From contig DASRWI010000043.1 in NCBI GenBank assembly GCA_035654655.1, positions 1 to 64,000 on the forward strand: 64,000 bases of DNA, read 5' to 3'. The notes under the pieces are model-generated. The model was not told the origin of the DNA, did no database searches, and worked only from the letters and a program-made list of their open reading frames with translations. Shown piece after piece: positions 33,988 through 43,657 of this stretch; position 1 is the first letter of the stretch; each line of letters starts with the position of its first letter. Made by a program: the position numbers and the translations under genes. Origin of the DNA: DASRWI01 sp035654655 (GTDB lineage Bacteria > Bacteroidota > Ignavibacteria > Ignavibacteriales > Ignavibacteriaceae).

Positions 33988-34016
33988 TGAGATCCGTACG
34001 CTTCGCTCAGGATGAC
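33988..34016. repeat. Fragment of a GTCATCCTGAGCGAAGCG-type repeat
   Basis: On the minus strand the stretch reads GTCATCCTGAGCGAAGCG followed by TACGGATCTC. This motif is familiar as an intergenic repeat in several bacterial groups. It lies in the gap between ygfZ and the aldolase gene, just after the aldolase stop. Only one copy is seen in the window. Confidence 0.4.
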
Positions 34017-34024
34017 CCAATTAA

Positions 34025-34669
34025 TCAGCGATTCAGATGAATTCCATACACCTTTTCAGCAATGGATTTTAATTCTTCTACTTTATCTTTAGGGATTTCC
34101 ATCAGGGTACCGGAGGTTCTTGCAAGGTAAAGTATTTTCATTGTGTGTTCAAGTTTTTCCATTTTGTAGTATGCATCTTCAATGGAACTGCCGAGAGTTA
34201 CTGCTCCGTGGTTGTTGAGGAGAAAAATATTAGTCTTATCAATATATCTGTTCATTGATTCAGCCAAGGATTCAGTTGATGGAGTAGCATAACTGCATCT
34301 TGCAATTTTTCCAAGAAGTAAAATTACTTCAGGAAAAATATTTTCTGGAATTTCTTCTTTTATGCTTGCAGCGGCTGTGGAATAAGGAGGATGGTTGTGT
34401 ATAACAGCATTTAAATCTTTCCGTTTATGGTATGCATTAAGATGAATTTTTACTTCAGTAGATATTCTTCCTTCACCTGAAATTTTGTTTCCCTCTATAT
34501 CTATTTCGATAATATCTTTTTCAGTTACCTCCCCCTTGCAGATTGCTGAACGTGTAATTAAGATATTTCCTTTTTCTGTTCTGCAGGAAAGATTACCGTC
34601 ATAAGCAGCTACAAATCCTTTTTCATATACTTTATGGCAGATATTTATCAGCCTTGTAACTTCTTGCAT
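34025..34669 (-). CDS. Class II aldolase/adducin family protein
   Basis: A 214-residue zinc aldolase of the FucA/AraD family. The metal ligands are the histidines of HNHPPYS (about 92-94) and NNHGAVTLG (about 155); STEVKIH supplies the catalytic Glu (about 73). It would cleave a sugar phosphate to dihydroxyacetone phosphate and an aldehyde, but the substrate cannot be named. The start overlaps the oxidoreductase gene by 22 bp. Confidence 0.8.
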   Translation of the reverse strand: MQEVTRLINICHKVYEKGFVAAYDGNLSCRTEKGNILITRSAICKGEVTEKDIIEIDIEGNKISGEGRISTEVKIHLNAYHKRKDLNAVIHNHPPYSTAAASIKEEIPENIFPEVILLLGKIARCSYATPSTESLAESMNRYIDKTNIFLLNNHGAVTLGSSIEDAYYKMEKLEHTMKILYLARTSGTLMEIPKDKVEELKSIAEKVYGIHLNR

Positions 34670-35676
34670 CCTTCCACCAATTCTTCCATAAGCTTTATAT
34701 TTGCCAGTCCATCATAACCAGTAACTTCAGGTTCAATATTTTTTATAAATGAATTTTGGACTGATTTTAAAAGCAAATGAAGTTTATTTCCTCCTTTACG
34801 GAAAGCTTTTTTTGCTTCTCCTTCCATCAGGATTGTCATCTTTGCTGAATGAGCTTTTCCTCTAATCAAACCTTCAATAGAAATTGCGCCTTTATGTCCA
34901 ATTATATCAATACGGTTGAATGATTTTTTATTATTAAAAGAAACATTAAAGTACCCATAACCTCCTCGTTCATACTGAACAATTCCGGCAGCAAAATCAT
35001 CAACTGGAGATTTGTAAACTACATTATCTACAAATCCGGTAATAAGTTTTATTTCACCATTCAAAAATCTAAGTAGGTCAAGCATATGCGGACCAAGGTC
35101 CATCAAAGCACCCCCGCCATATTCTTTTACAAATCTAAAGTTATCATTCGGGGCATAATCAATATTAAAGTTTACATTGATGGTAACTATTTTTCCAAGA
35201 AATTCATCATTGATAAGCTCTTTTGCTTTTTTAATTAGAGGGTGAAATCTATATGGTAAGTTTATAGTTAAAAAAACATTATTCTTTTTACAGACATTTA
35301 CCATCTCCTCTGCTTCTCTTGAAGTTAGTGCTAATGGTTTATCGCAAAGAATATTTTTTCCGGCTTCAGCTGCCTTAATAACAAGTTCGTAATGATGGTT
35401 ATTTGCACTACCGATATAAACAGCACTTATATCTGATTTAAGAAAATTATTATAGTTGTCAAAGTGGTATGGAATTCCGAATTTTTCTGCAATACTTTTT
35501 GAGTGAGATAAATCCCTGCTGTATACTGAATATAATTTGCTTTTTCTTAAAAATTGTATGCCTGGTATAATTGCCTGCTCTGAAAATCTGCCTAAACCTG
35601 CCACTCCCCATTTTAATTTTTTAGATTTTCTATCTTTAATTTTAGATATATCTATTTTTAAATCAGGTAAAATCAT
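34648..35676 (-). CDS. Gfo/Idh/MocA family oxidoreductase
   Basis: A 342-residue NAD(P)-dependent sugar dehydrogenase-type protein. The Rossmann motif is WGVAGLGRFSEQAIIPG, followed by the family CDKPLALTSREAEEMV (catalytic Lys) and YGGGALMDLGPHMLDLLRF, with the His of the active-site GxHxxD-like motif. It shares a base with the metF stop-start junction and overlaps the aldolase, so metF, this gene and the aldolase form an operon. The substrate is unknown, possibly a sugar or inositol. Confidence 0.85.
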   Translation of the reverse strand: MILPDLKIDISKIKDRKSKKLKWGVAGLGRFSEQAIIPGIQFLRKSKLYSVYSRDLSHSKSIAEKFGIPYHFDNYNNFLKSDISAVYIGSANNHHYELVIKAAEAGKNILCDKPLALTSREAEEMVNVCKKNNVFLTINLPYRFHPLIKKAKELINDEFLGKIVTINVNFNIDYAPNDNFRFVKEYGGGALMDLGPHMLDLLRFLNGEIKLITGFVDNVVYKSPVDDFAAGIVQYERGGYGYFNVSFNNKKSFNRIDIIGHKGAISIEGLIRGKAHSAKMTILMEGEAKKAFRKGGNKLHLLLKSVQNSFIKNIEPEVTGYDGLANIKLMEELVEGCKKLQG

Positions 35677-36632
35677 TATTTAAATATTTTCAATCTATCC
35701 ATTAATTTAACAATTGGTTTGGAGTTCTGCATAATGTAAAAATGAACTGAGGGAACTTTATGTGCCAATAAATCCTCAACCTGCTTTGCCGCCCATTCCA
35801 CTCCAATATCAAGCACGTGTTCAGGCTTGGCGGAATAAATTGCATCCGAAAATTCAGTTGGCATTGATATATGAAAATTCTTTGGAATATTTATTAAATG
35901 AGCTTTGTTTGTTAGAATTTTTAATCCCGGAATAATAGGAACATTTATGCCTTCACTTCTGCAAAGGTCAACAAATTCAAAATAAACCCTATTATCAAAA
36001 AACATTTGTGTAACAACATAGTCAGCACCAGCATCAACTTTTTCTTTAACAAATTTAACATCTGTTTTCAAGTTTGGTGCTTCATAATGTTTTTCAGGAT
36101 AACCACCAACTCCAATACAAAAATTAGAAGGTTTAGCATCAAGAAGATTTTCTTCCAGATACTTACCATTATTCATATCTGCAATTTGTTTTACCAAATT
36201 TACTGCATACCTGTTTATGCTTTTACCTTCAGGAACAGGTTTATCATATGCATTGTCATCACCTCTTATTGCAAGTACGTTTTCAATCCCAAGGTAATTT
36301 AACTCAATTAAAAAATCTTCAGTCTCTTCTCTTGTAAATCCTTTTGTCAAAATATGAGGTACAGTATCAATATTAAATTTATGCTGAATTAAAGCGCATA
36401 TTCCTAAAGTCCCGGGTCTTTTTCTTTTAATTTTTTTCTTAATGCCTGTAGTAGTTTCTTCGTAATGCACTTCAGCCGAATGGCTGGTGATATCAATAAA
36501 AGGCGGATGATATCTTGCTATGTCTTCAATAATAGAGAGCAAGCTCATTATATCACCACCTCTTTTGGGAGGAATAATTTCAAAACTAATTAACGGCTCA
36601 GTAGCATTAGCGAGATGTTCGATAACTTTCAT
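35676..36632 (-). CDS. metF: Methylenetetrahydrofolate reductase
   Basis: A 318-residue FAD enzyme that reduces 5,10-methylene-THF to 5-methyl-THF for methionine synthesis. It shows the family start SFEIIPPKRGGD (with the catalytic Glu), the nucleotide motif LNYLGIENVLAIRGDD and DAGADYVVTQMFFDNRVYF. It overlaps the downstream oxidoreductase gene by one base and opens the three-gene operon. Confidence 0.9.
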   Translation of the reverse strand: MKVIEHLANATEPLISFEIIPPKRGGDIMSLLSIIEDIARYHPPFIDITSHSAEVHYEETTTGIKKKIKRKRPGTLGICALIQHKFNIDTVPHILTKGFTREETEDFLIELNYLGIENVLAIRGDDNAYDKPVPEGKSINRYAVNLVKQIADMNNGKYLEENLLDAKPSNFCIGVGGYPEKHYEAPNLKTDVKFVKEKVDAGADYVVTQMFFDNRVYFEFVDLCRSEGINVPIIPGLKILTNKAHLINIPKNFHISMPTEFSDAIYSAKPEHVLDIGVEWAAKQVEDLLAHKVPSVHFYIMQNSKPIVKLMDRLKIFK

Positions 36633-36676
36633 TTCTTATTCTTAATAACCTCTATTATTATATTTTACAAATATAA

Positions 36677-39127
36677 CTAATCTTTCTTCTTTAATGTAAA
36701 TAATTTATTGTTTGAATTTCTAATTGATGCTTCATCTGTCTTAATAGTCAAATATTTTCCGCTTATCCATAGTCCATACATATCTTTATAATGGTCACTC
36801 ATTATATTCCCTGATTCACCGGTTGTTGTTATCATATAAAATACATTTGGATTAGAAAAATCATATATAAATCTCATTGATGGACCAAGTGTATTTTCAT
36901 AGGGCTCGTGATTTAATTCAGCATAATCAGGACTACCAGCAAAGAATGGGTATTCAGTATTAAAGATAGTTGTACCATCTCCGCCTATACTTTGCGGACC
37001 AATATTAATCTTTTCATCAATCAATGATGATTGTCCACTGAATGGATGTTTCATCTTTACTTTGTGTAGTCTCCCCCATTGCCATTCAGCTAAATCTTTT
37101 CCAAATTGATTTTCCAAATCAGTTAAGGCATCGGCTAAACTTTTTCTTATTATTTCTTTTTTATCTTCACGCTTTGGAGTTTTTGTATCATCATACCAAA
37201 TTGAATTCTCATTTAAAAGTAATTCTTGTAAAATTCTATATGGAACATTGGCAACGAAAACATACTCGTTAAAAAGGTCATCCCCCATTTCATCAATGAA
37301 AATATTTTTTAACAAAGTATTTAAGAATACAGAATATATTGCAGGTGTCTGACTGTTTTCATCAAAATCATAATTCCATTTTTCAAAAAGAAGTAACGTC
37401 TCTTTTAAATTTTTATCTTTAATTTTCAAGCCTTCAAAAGCTTTTAATATTTCTTTAGTAATCTCTTTTGCATAAGGTGAAATTTGGTCCAGCTGGTAAT
37501 TTTTATAGTCCTGAACACTGTGCTTATCCTTCGAAGTGAGCAGTTGATTTATTCTATCAATTCTTGAAGATGGTTCCCATAAATTTGTTAAATAAGTTTG
37601 AACACCTTCTAACACTTTATTGTTTGCAGTTGCAATATAATTTTCTGTTGGATTAAAAATTTCAGGGAAATCTGAAGGAGGAGCTATACCTGTCCAATCG
37701 CTTGAGCCAAGCTTACCATCATAAACAAGCTGAGGTTTATTGTTGGTGCGTAATGGAATTCTGCCTCCCATTTTGTATCCAATATTTCCATTCTTATCTG
37801 CATAAACAAAATTCTGTGCAGGAACAGAAAACATATTAACACCCGAAGTGAACTCATTCCAATTTTTTGCTTTATTAATTTTTACAAAAGCAGAAAACTC
37901 ATCACTCGGTTCATTCCCCATCCATCTCATACTCATAACTGCATTTGGCTGTTTATCCTTTTGATATAAAAGAGTAAACAAGTGAGTATCATTTATAATT
38001 GGTCCACGATGAGTGATTCTAATGGTATGTTCAACATCCAGAGAATCTTTTACTTTAATAATTTCCTTTATGGTTGTAATTGGTTTAGGTTCACCATCAA
38101 CAATGTAATTCTTTTTTGTTTGGTCTAATTCTTCTATATAAAAATCGCAATCATCATTCATTACATTGGTCAATGTCCAGGCAATGTTGTCATTCTTTCC
38201 AATAGCAAATGCTGGAACTCCAGGAAGAGTAAAACCCGATACAGTGTTGCCTCCCGATTTTACAACTGCAGCATACCACTTACCAGGCATTGAATAGCTA
38301 AGATGAGGGTCATTGGCAATGATTGGCATTCCTGATGTTGATTTAGTTCCATTAACTACCCAGTTGTTGGAGCCAATATGAGTTCCGGAACTTCCCATAA
38401 AATTTCTAAATTCCTTCGATGTCTTAAGGAAGTTGTCTGATACTTCTGGCAATGTATCCATTTGAATTTCGCCCTTTGGACCTTCACCAAAATCAGGAAT
38501 TAATGAACCTGCTTTTTGCTTGCCAAACTTTTTTATCAATTTATAAAATGTAAAATCAGTCCACCAGCCAATGTTTAATTCCCACGCCATCATCCTTATG
38601 ACTTCCATACTATGAACAGGCTTCCATTCTTCAGGGTCATAATTCAAAAAATCAAATTCAATAGTTAGTTTATTCTTATTTTCTTTGATGAAAGCATTAA
38701 CACCATTGGAGTATGATTGCAGTAACCTTAAGTTATCCTGAGGAACTAATTTTAAATTAGCATAAGCAGTTCTTTTAATCCCCATTGTTAAAAACATTTT
38801 ATCGTAAGGAATAGTGCGTGTTCCAAATACTTCACTTAATCTTCCTTCAGCAGCCCTGCGGATAAAATCCATTTGAAACAGTCTATCTCTAGCGTGAAGA
38901 TACCCTAAAGTAAAAGCAGCATCATTGTCATTATTAGCAAGGATATAAGGAATAGCCATACTGTCTGAATATATTTCTACATTCTCGCTTAATCCTCCTA
39001 CTGAAACTTCACCTGAATATTCCGGAATGGAAGATTTTACCATATTGTAAAAAACTATTCCTGCTACAGCAAAAACGATGATGAATGATACGACTAAGCC
39101 AATAACTATTTTTAACCACTTAGGCAT
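36677..39127 (-). CDS. Penicillin acylase family (S45) protein
   Basis: An 816-residue Ntn hydrolase with an N-terminal membrane anchor/signal (about 6-28). The alpha-chain part (HARDRLFQMDFIRRAAEGRL) is followed by the autocleavage site GSNNWVVNGTKSTSG, whose Ser would become the catalytic N-terminus of the beta chain, and by NDPHLSYSMPG. It would cleave an amide such as an acyl-homoserine lactone, beta-lactam or peptide in the periplasm. The substrate cannot be read from the sequence. Confidence 0.85.
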   Translation of the reverse strand: MPKWLKIVIGLVVSFIIVFAVAGIVFYNMVKSSIPEYSGEVSVGGLSENVEIYSDSMAIPYILANNDNDAAFTLGYLHARDRLFQMDFIRRAAEGRLSEVFGTRTIPYDKMFLTMGIKRTAYANLKLVPQDNLRLLQSYSNGVNAFIKENKNKLTIEFDFLNYDPEEWKPVHSMEVIRMMAWELNIGWWTDFTFYKLIKKFGKQKAGSLIPDFGEGPKGEIQMDTLPEVSDNFLKTSKEFRNFMGSSGTHIGSNNWVVNGTKSTSGMPIIANDPHLSYSMPGKWYAAVVKSGGNTVSGFTLPGVPAFAIGKNDNIAWTLTNVMNDDCDFYIEELDQTKKNYIVDGEPKPITTIKEIIKVKDSLDVEHTIRITHRGPIINDTHLFTLLYQKDKQPNAVMSMRWMGNEPSDEFSAFVKINKAKNWNEFTSGVNMFSVPAQNFVYADKNGNIGYKMGGRIPLRTNNKPQLVYDGKLGSSDWTGIAPPSDFPEIFNPTENYIATANNKVLEGVQTYLTNLWEPSSRIDRINQLLTSKDKHSVQDYKNYQLDQISPYAKEITKEILKAFEGLKIKDKNLKETLLLFEKWNYDFDENSQTPAIYSVFLNTLLKNIFIDEMGDDLFNEYVFVANVPYRILQELLLNENSIWYDDTKTPKREDKKEIIRKSLADALTDLENQFGKDLAEWQWGRLHKVKMKHPFSGQSSLIDEKINIGPQSIGGDGTTIFNTEYPFFAGSPDYAELNHEPYENTLGPSMRFIYDFSNPNVFYMITTTGESGNIMSDHYKDMYGLWISGKYLTIKTDEASIRNSNNKLFTLKKKD

Positions 39128-39201
39128 TGAATAAACTAAAATTAATGGAAATACAAATAAATGAAATTTATGATAAAAATAAACAGATATAATTGATGTT
39201 G

Positions 39202-39816
39202 TTAATAATGTCTGCTCATATATTCAGATTTTTCCCCTCTTCTAAAAAATAAAATTATCAAAATAAGTATAGTAAACTGACTTAACATTATTGCAAAATG
39301 CTTAGCTACAGTTATACTTCCAAGATTTGCTAATCCATCATCATTAAAGTTTTTGGTGCCATTAAGCAGCTGCAGCAGATTAAAATTTTCTATATAATCC
39401 AGAATAACAGCAATGAAAGGAATAAAAATTAAGAAGAAGAATTTTCCCTTCCATATTCGATTAACAAAAAATAAAATAATAGAGAAGTAGAATAAACCAT
39501 AAATTGCAGCATAGACAAAATCAAAGTAAAGGATTTTTCTATAATTACTTAAGTCAATATCATCCAGTTGGGTGAAGTAATACATAATATGAGAGCGTGA
39601 ATAGTAAAACCTTAAATCGGGAATTCCGGTTTGATTATAATATTCGTAAGCAGTTTCAGGAGAATAAACAAAAACTCTTTCAGAAGCATCTGCTCCCTCC
39701 TTCTTCAAATTATTAATACTAAAACCCATATTGGAAAAGAAAAAAAGATAATATGCCCCAAAGTAAACAATGGCAGTAACTAAGATAAAAATACCATACT
39801 TATTCTTCTTCATCAA
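39202..39816 (-). CDS. Hypothetical integral membrane protein
   Basis: A 204-residue protein with four to five membrane helices (for example IFILVTAIVYFGAYYLFFF at the start and HFAIMLSQFTILILIILFFRR at the end). A larger polar loop lies between the first two helices. It has no recognised family. It is read toward the truncated T9SS-domain gene, with a small gap. Confidence 0.55.
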   Translation of the reverse strand: MMKKNKYGIFILVTAIVYFGAYYLFFFSNMGFSINNLKKEGADASERVFVYSPETAYEYYNQTGIPDLRFYYSRSHIMYYFTQLDDIDLSNYRKILYFDFVYAAIYGLFYFSIILFFVNRIWKGKFFFLIFIPFIAVILDYIENFNLLQLLNGTKNFNDDGLANLGSITVAKHFAIMLSQFTILILIILFFRRGEKSEYMSRHY

Positions 39817-39925
39817 ATCCTCAAATAATCAAAAGAACAAAATAAAGAATTTATGATAAGAAGTTGGTTATTGATAACATATTAGAGGCTTTGAGTATCG
39901 TTTATAAAACGAGAAGTAGATACAT

Positions 39926-40399
39926 TTACTTAATTAAAAGCATTTTTTTAGTCTCTAAATAGCTTCCTGTTTGTATTTGATAAAAATAGATTCCTGAAGA
40001 TAAACTACTCCCATTAAAATCAACTTCATATTCTCCTGCATTCATATCTTTATTAACAAGATGCACTACTTCTTTGCCTAGAATATCATAGACTCGAATG
40101 CTTACCAAACCTTGTTTAGGAACAGCATATTTTATTTTTGTAGATGGATTGAAAGGATTGGGGTAATTTTGTTCTAAACTATAATCAATAATTGTAGTTC
40201 TTTCATTAACGCTTGTTGGATTAAGAACATTAAAAGGCAGTTCTGTCCAAGTTTCGCCACAGTCCGTAGATTTTGCAAAGTAACCGGAATCTCCGGAAGC
40301 ATAAAATTCCTTACAACCTTTAAATAAATAATTACGAGTTAAAGAATTACTAAACTTATACTCCCAAGTAGTGTTAAGGAAAAATAAAAGTAAAGACAT
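39926..40399 (-). CDS. T9SS C-terminal domain fragment
   Basis: A 157-residue frame whose C-terminal half is a Por/type IX sorting domain (NYPNPFNPSTKIKYAVPKQG, then SSGIYFYQIQTG). It lacks a signal peptide. The first part contains KSTDCGETWTELPF, a BNR-like sialidase repeat motif. The frame is probably the tail of a larger secreted protein whose 5' part is lost. No matching upstream coding sequence is visible before the terminator at 40481. Confidence 0.6.
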   Translation of the reverse strand: MSLLLFFLNTTWEYKFSNSLTRNYLFKGCKEFYASGDSGYFAKSTDCGETWTELPFNVLNPTSVNERTTIIDYSLEQNYPNPFNPSTKIKYAVPKQGLVSIRVYDILGKEVVHLVNKDMNAGEYEVDFNGSSLSSGIYFYQIQTGSYLETKKMLLIK

Positions 40400-40480
40400 T
40401 TAAAACTTGCTACAACATACAAGTGGGATAAGGAGAGTACATTTATCACTAAAAGTATAATCTAAAGTAAAATTAAAAAA

Positions 40481-40504
40481 AGGGCTTCAGTTTCCTGAAG
40501 CCCT
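40481..40504 (-). terminator. Rho-independent terminator of the aminotransferase gene
   Basis: A perfect 10-bp stem (AGGGCTTCAG 40481-40490, CTGAAGCCCT 40495-40504) with a 4-nt loop. On the minus strand it is followed by a run of seven T, from the A-run at 40474-40480. Confidence 0.8.
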
Positions 40505-40521
40505 TCAATCAATTTACCTTG

Positions 40522-40547
40522 GCTGTCATGAACCACTTCATGACAGC
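40522..40547 (-). other. Perfect hairpin, unknown role
   Basis: GCTGTCATGA (40522-40531) and TCATGACAGC (40538-40547) form a perfect 10-bp stem with a 6-nt loop. It has no T-tract and lies between the aminotransferase stop and the terminator, so it may stabilise the mRNA 3' end. Confidence 0.5.
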
Positions 40548-40563
40548 TATTTCATAAAGACTC

Positions 40564-41772
40564 TTACTTCAGCAGTTCCATTGGGTGATAAAGTCTTGCA
40601 ATATTGTTGTAAGCTTTTTCCAGTATATTTTCATTTGGTAAGAATACTACTCTGAAATGCTGAGTACCCGGTACTTGTCCGAATCCGCTTCCAGGAACAA
40701 CCACAACACCTGCTTCACTAATTAATTGTTTAACAAATTCCATATCAGGTTCATCTGTATGCAATCTTGGGAATGCATAAAAAGCACCTTCAGGTTTAAC
40801 ACAGCTGATACCGGGAATTTCATTTAACATCTTAACTGTAATATCTCTTCTCTTAGTTAACTTAGCCATTGCTTCAACTAAATGAGACTGGTCGCTTTCA
40901 AGTGCAGGTTTAATTGCATACTGTTCAGGATGATTTGCTGATAATCTTGCTCTTAAAATTTTATTTATTGCTTCAATATAACTGCCTAATACCTGCTGTC
41001 TTCCGCTTACAATTCCCCATCCTATTCTAAATCCAGGCACAAAGTAATTCTTTGATAATCCGCCAAAGGTAATGCAGGAAACATCTTTATTTAATGATGC
41101 AATTGAAATATGTTTTTTGCCGTCAAATAAAAGTTTGTCATAAATTTCATCAGCAAAGATTACAAGATTATGCTCTAATGCTAAATCTATAATTTGTCTT
41201 AAAATTTCTTCAGTATATAATGAACCTGTTGGATTGTTAGGATTAATTAAAACAATTGCTTTTGTCTTATTGTTAATCTTGCTTTTAATATCTTCGATAT
41301 CAGGCTGCCATCCATTATCCTCATCAAGGTAATATGGGTTTTCCATATTTCTTAACTTACTTCCGATAGCTGTGTATAAAGGATAACCCGGAGTTGGTAG
41401 AAGTACATTTTCACCTTCATTAACTAAGGCAGTCAGGCAAATTTCAATTGCTTCACTTGCACCTGTTGTAACAAATACATCCAGAACGTTATCAATACCT
41501 TTTCTATTAGCTTCATCTTCAATTGCTTTAACAGCTTCTGAAATTCCTGATGAAGGAGAATAACCATTTTTATTATCAAGCATTGCCTTGTAGGTATGCT
41601 CAATCATATATCTCGGTGGTGCAAAATCAAACAAATTCGGGTCACCAATATTCAAATACAACATCTCTTTACCAGATTTTGCAGCTTGCTGAGCAAGAAC
41701 TACAATATCTCTTACTGCATATTTTATCTCTTCAGTTCTAACAGCTGGCTTAATTTCTATAAAATTATTCAT
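40564..41772 (-). CDS. Class I/II aminotransferase, alanine-aminotransferase-like
   Basis: About 402 residues from ATG 41772 (MNNFIEIKPAVRTEEIK), preferred because CAGGAG lies upstream; the open frame runs 14 codons further. The PLP lysine is in GGLSKNYFVPGFRIGWG. Substrate and cofactor motifs VLINPNNPTGSLY and VIFADEIYDKLLFDG are present. The sequence best resembles AlaA/YfbQ-type enzymes that transfer amino groups between alanine and 2-oxoglutarate. It is monocistronic. Confidence 0.85.
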   Translation of the reverse strand: MNNFIEIKPAVRTEEIKYAVRDIVVLAQQAAKSGKEMLYLNIGDPNLFDFAPPRYMIEHTYKAMLDNKNGYSPSSGISEAVKAIEDEANRKGIDNVLDVFVTTGASEAIEICLTALVNEGENVLLPTPGYPLYTAIGSKLRNMENPYYLDEDNGWQPDIEDIKSKINNKTKAIVLINPNNPTGSLYTEEILRQIIDLALEHNLVIFADEIYDKLLFDGKKHISIASLNKDVSCITFGGLSKNYFVPGFRIGWGIVSGRQQVLGSYIEAINKILRARLSANHPEQYAIKPALESDQSHLVEAMAKLTKRRDITVKMLNEIPGISCVKPEGAFYAFPRLHTDEPDMEFVKQLISEAGVVVVPGSGFGQVPGTQHFRVVFLPNENILEKAYNNIARLYHPMELLK

Positions 41773-41921
41773 TAATTTCTCCTGTATTTTAAAAGGATTT
41801 TTAATCCTCAACAATTTTTATAATTTTATATGATTAAATTACCTTATTTAATATTTAGTATCAATCCGCTTAAATAGATATTTTGTTAGTTGTGCTATTT
41901 CAAAAACATAGGAATTTGTAA

Positions 41922-43133
41922 ATGAAAATGTCAGGCGGTCCGGCTTCTCTTAACATCAAAATTATTTTAATCATTATTGCTGTTGTAATTGCAGGAGGTA
42001 CACTTTTTTATACCCAGGACCTTGTAAGTAGATTACAAAATAGAGAAAGGCAGATAGCAGAGCTATTTGCTGATGGTATTGAGTATGCTGCAAACAGCAC
42101 AGGCACTGAAGGTGGCGACATCACATTCCTTTTTGATAATATCATTAAACCTATTGATTTTCCATTAATACTTACTGATGCTAATAATAATGTAAACTAT
42201 AAAAGCAAAACCGACATTAAAAATATATCCTATGATTCCACTCTTTCAGAAGCTGATATTCATAATTTCTTTAAAGATAAAATTAAGGAAATGGATGGCA
42301 TACACGAGCCTATCCTTGTTACTTATAATGACACTCTTGTTCTTCAAAAGATTCACTTTGGAGATTCTGAATTAGTCAGCAGGTTGCGGTTTTATCCATA
42401 TTTACAAATTTTCATTGCTGCCTTATTTATTATTTTCGGCTACATAGGATTCAGCAACATTAAGCGTAATGAACAAAGTAACATCTGGGTTGGTATGGCA
42501 AAGGAGACTGCGCATCAGTTTGGAACTCCAATATCAAGCCTAATGGGTTGGCTTGAGATGTTAAAGCTAAATTACCGGAATTTTGATAAAGTTTTGGATA
42601 TTACTGATGAAATTGAAAATGATGTTGAGAAATTAAATCGTATTACATATAGATTCTCTAAGATTGGTGCAACTCCTGAATTAAAAGCAAAATCTGTTTA
42701 TGAAGAAATAAGAAAAGTAACTGAATACTTTCAAAGAAGACTTCCACACTCAGGTAAGGTTGTTGAGTTGTTAATTGAAGGAGATAATTCTGCCTGTGCA
42801 AAATTAAATCCTGAATTATTTGAATGGGTAATTGAGAATCTGGTTAAGAATTCACTTGATGCAATTGAAAACAGCAAAGGTGAAATAAAATTTTACATTA
42901 AAGATTGCAAGAACAAAATTGAAATTGATGTTTCTGACAATGGGAAAGGTATTGATATTAAGAGAAGAAAAGATGTTTTCAGACCAGGTTATAGTACAAA
43001 GAGAAGAGGCTGGGGATTAGGATTAAGTCTTTCCAAAAGGATTATCGAAGGATACCATAATGGAAAGATATTTGTAAAATCATCTGTTCCTGGTGAAGGA
43101 ACTACTTTTAAGATAATTTTGATGAAGTGTTAA
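41922..43133 (+). CDS. Orphan sensor histidine kinase
   Basis: A 403-residue kinase. An N-terminal membrane helix (about 10-27) and a second one (about 160-178) enclose an extracytoplasmic domain. The cytoplasmic part has a phosphoacceptor region (AKETAHQFGTPISSLMGW, His200-type), the N box NLVKNSLDAIE, DNGKGID and RGWGLGLSLSKRII. No response-regulator gene is adjacent. It faces away from the aminotransferase. Confidence 0.85.
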   Translation: MKMSGGPASLNIKIILIIIAVVIAGGTLFYTQDLVSRLQNRERQIAELFADGIEYAANSTGTEGGDITFLFDNIIKPIDFPLILTDANNNVNYKSKTDIKNISYDSTLSEADIHNFFKDKIKEMDGIHEPILVTYNDTLVLQKIHFGDSELVSRLRFYPYLQIFIAALFIIFGYIGFSNIKRNEQSNIWVGMAKETAHQFGTPISSLMGWLEMLKLNYRNFDKVLDITDEIENDVEKLNRITYRFSKIGATPELKAKSVYEEIRKVTEYFQRRLPHSGKVVELLIEGDNSACAKLNPELFEWVIENLVKNSLDAIENSKGEIKFYIKDCKNKIEIDVSDNGKGIDIKRRKDVFRPGYSTKRRGWGLGLSLSKRIIEGYHNGKIFVKSSVPGEGTTFKIILMKC

Positions 43134-43225
43134 ATAAAGGATAGCAACGGTATTAAGTTTCTATACTTTTTATATTAATTTTTATTTGAAGAATTTTAAT
43201 TTTTTAGCATCGAAGATGCGAATCT

Positions 43226-43508
43226 ATCTATAGCCGTTAGCGTGAGCTAATGGTATATTATAAAAAAAATTATGCACCCTGAAGGGGTGCTTCTATAAAT
43301 TTATAATTATATTTAATTGTGGGAACCTATTTATAAATCTTCTTCATAGAGTTTAATAAATCCAAAAAGTTACATCTTAAGAAGAAAAAGAAAATCTTAT
43401 AAAATCTGTAGGAATAGAATTTAAAGATTACTATTTATTTGATGATGAATGACCAGCCCCTTCAGGGATGTTATTTTCTTTCCATTGCTTACGCTAACGG
43501 CTATAGAT
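43226..43508. repeat. MITE-like element with terminal inverted repeats
   Basis: Arms ATCTATAGCCGTTAGCGT (from 43226 to 43253 with its extension) and 43482-43508 are inverted copies that agree at 26 of 28 positions (one base difference, one indel). Within and near them are GCACCC-TGAAG-GGGTGC (43274-43290) and AGCAC-CTTCA-GTGCT just after the right arm. No open frame is inside. This looks like a non-autonomous element of the kind left by IS200/REP-associated transposases. Confidence 0.5.
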
Positions 43509-43657
43509 GGATTAGCACCTTCAGTGCTTATTTATAAAGAAATGAAGTGAATTTCACTGAGTGATTTTCATAAAGTGAGAATTATACGAAGGTGTTCTGT
43601 GCAAAAATTTTCTATATTATTTTAGTTGGTACTTTTACTTAGTATGACAAATTAAAT

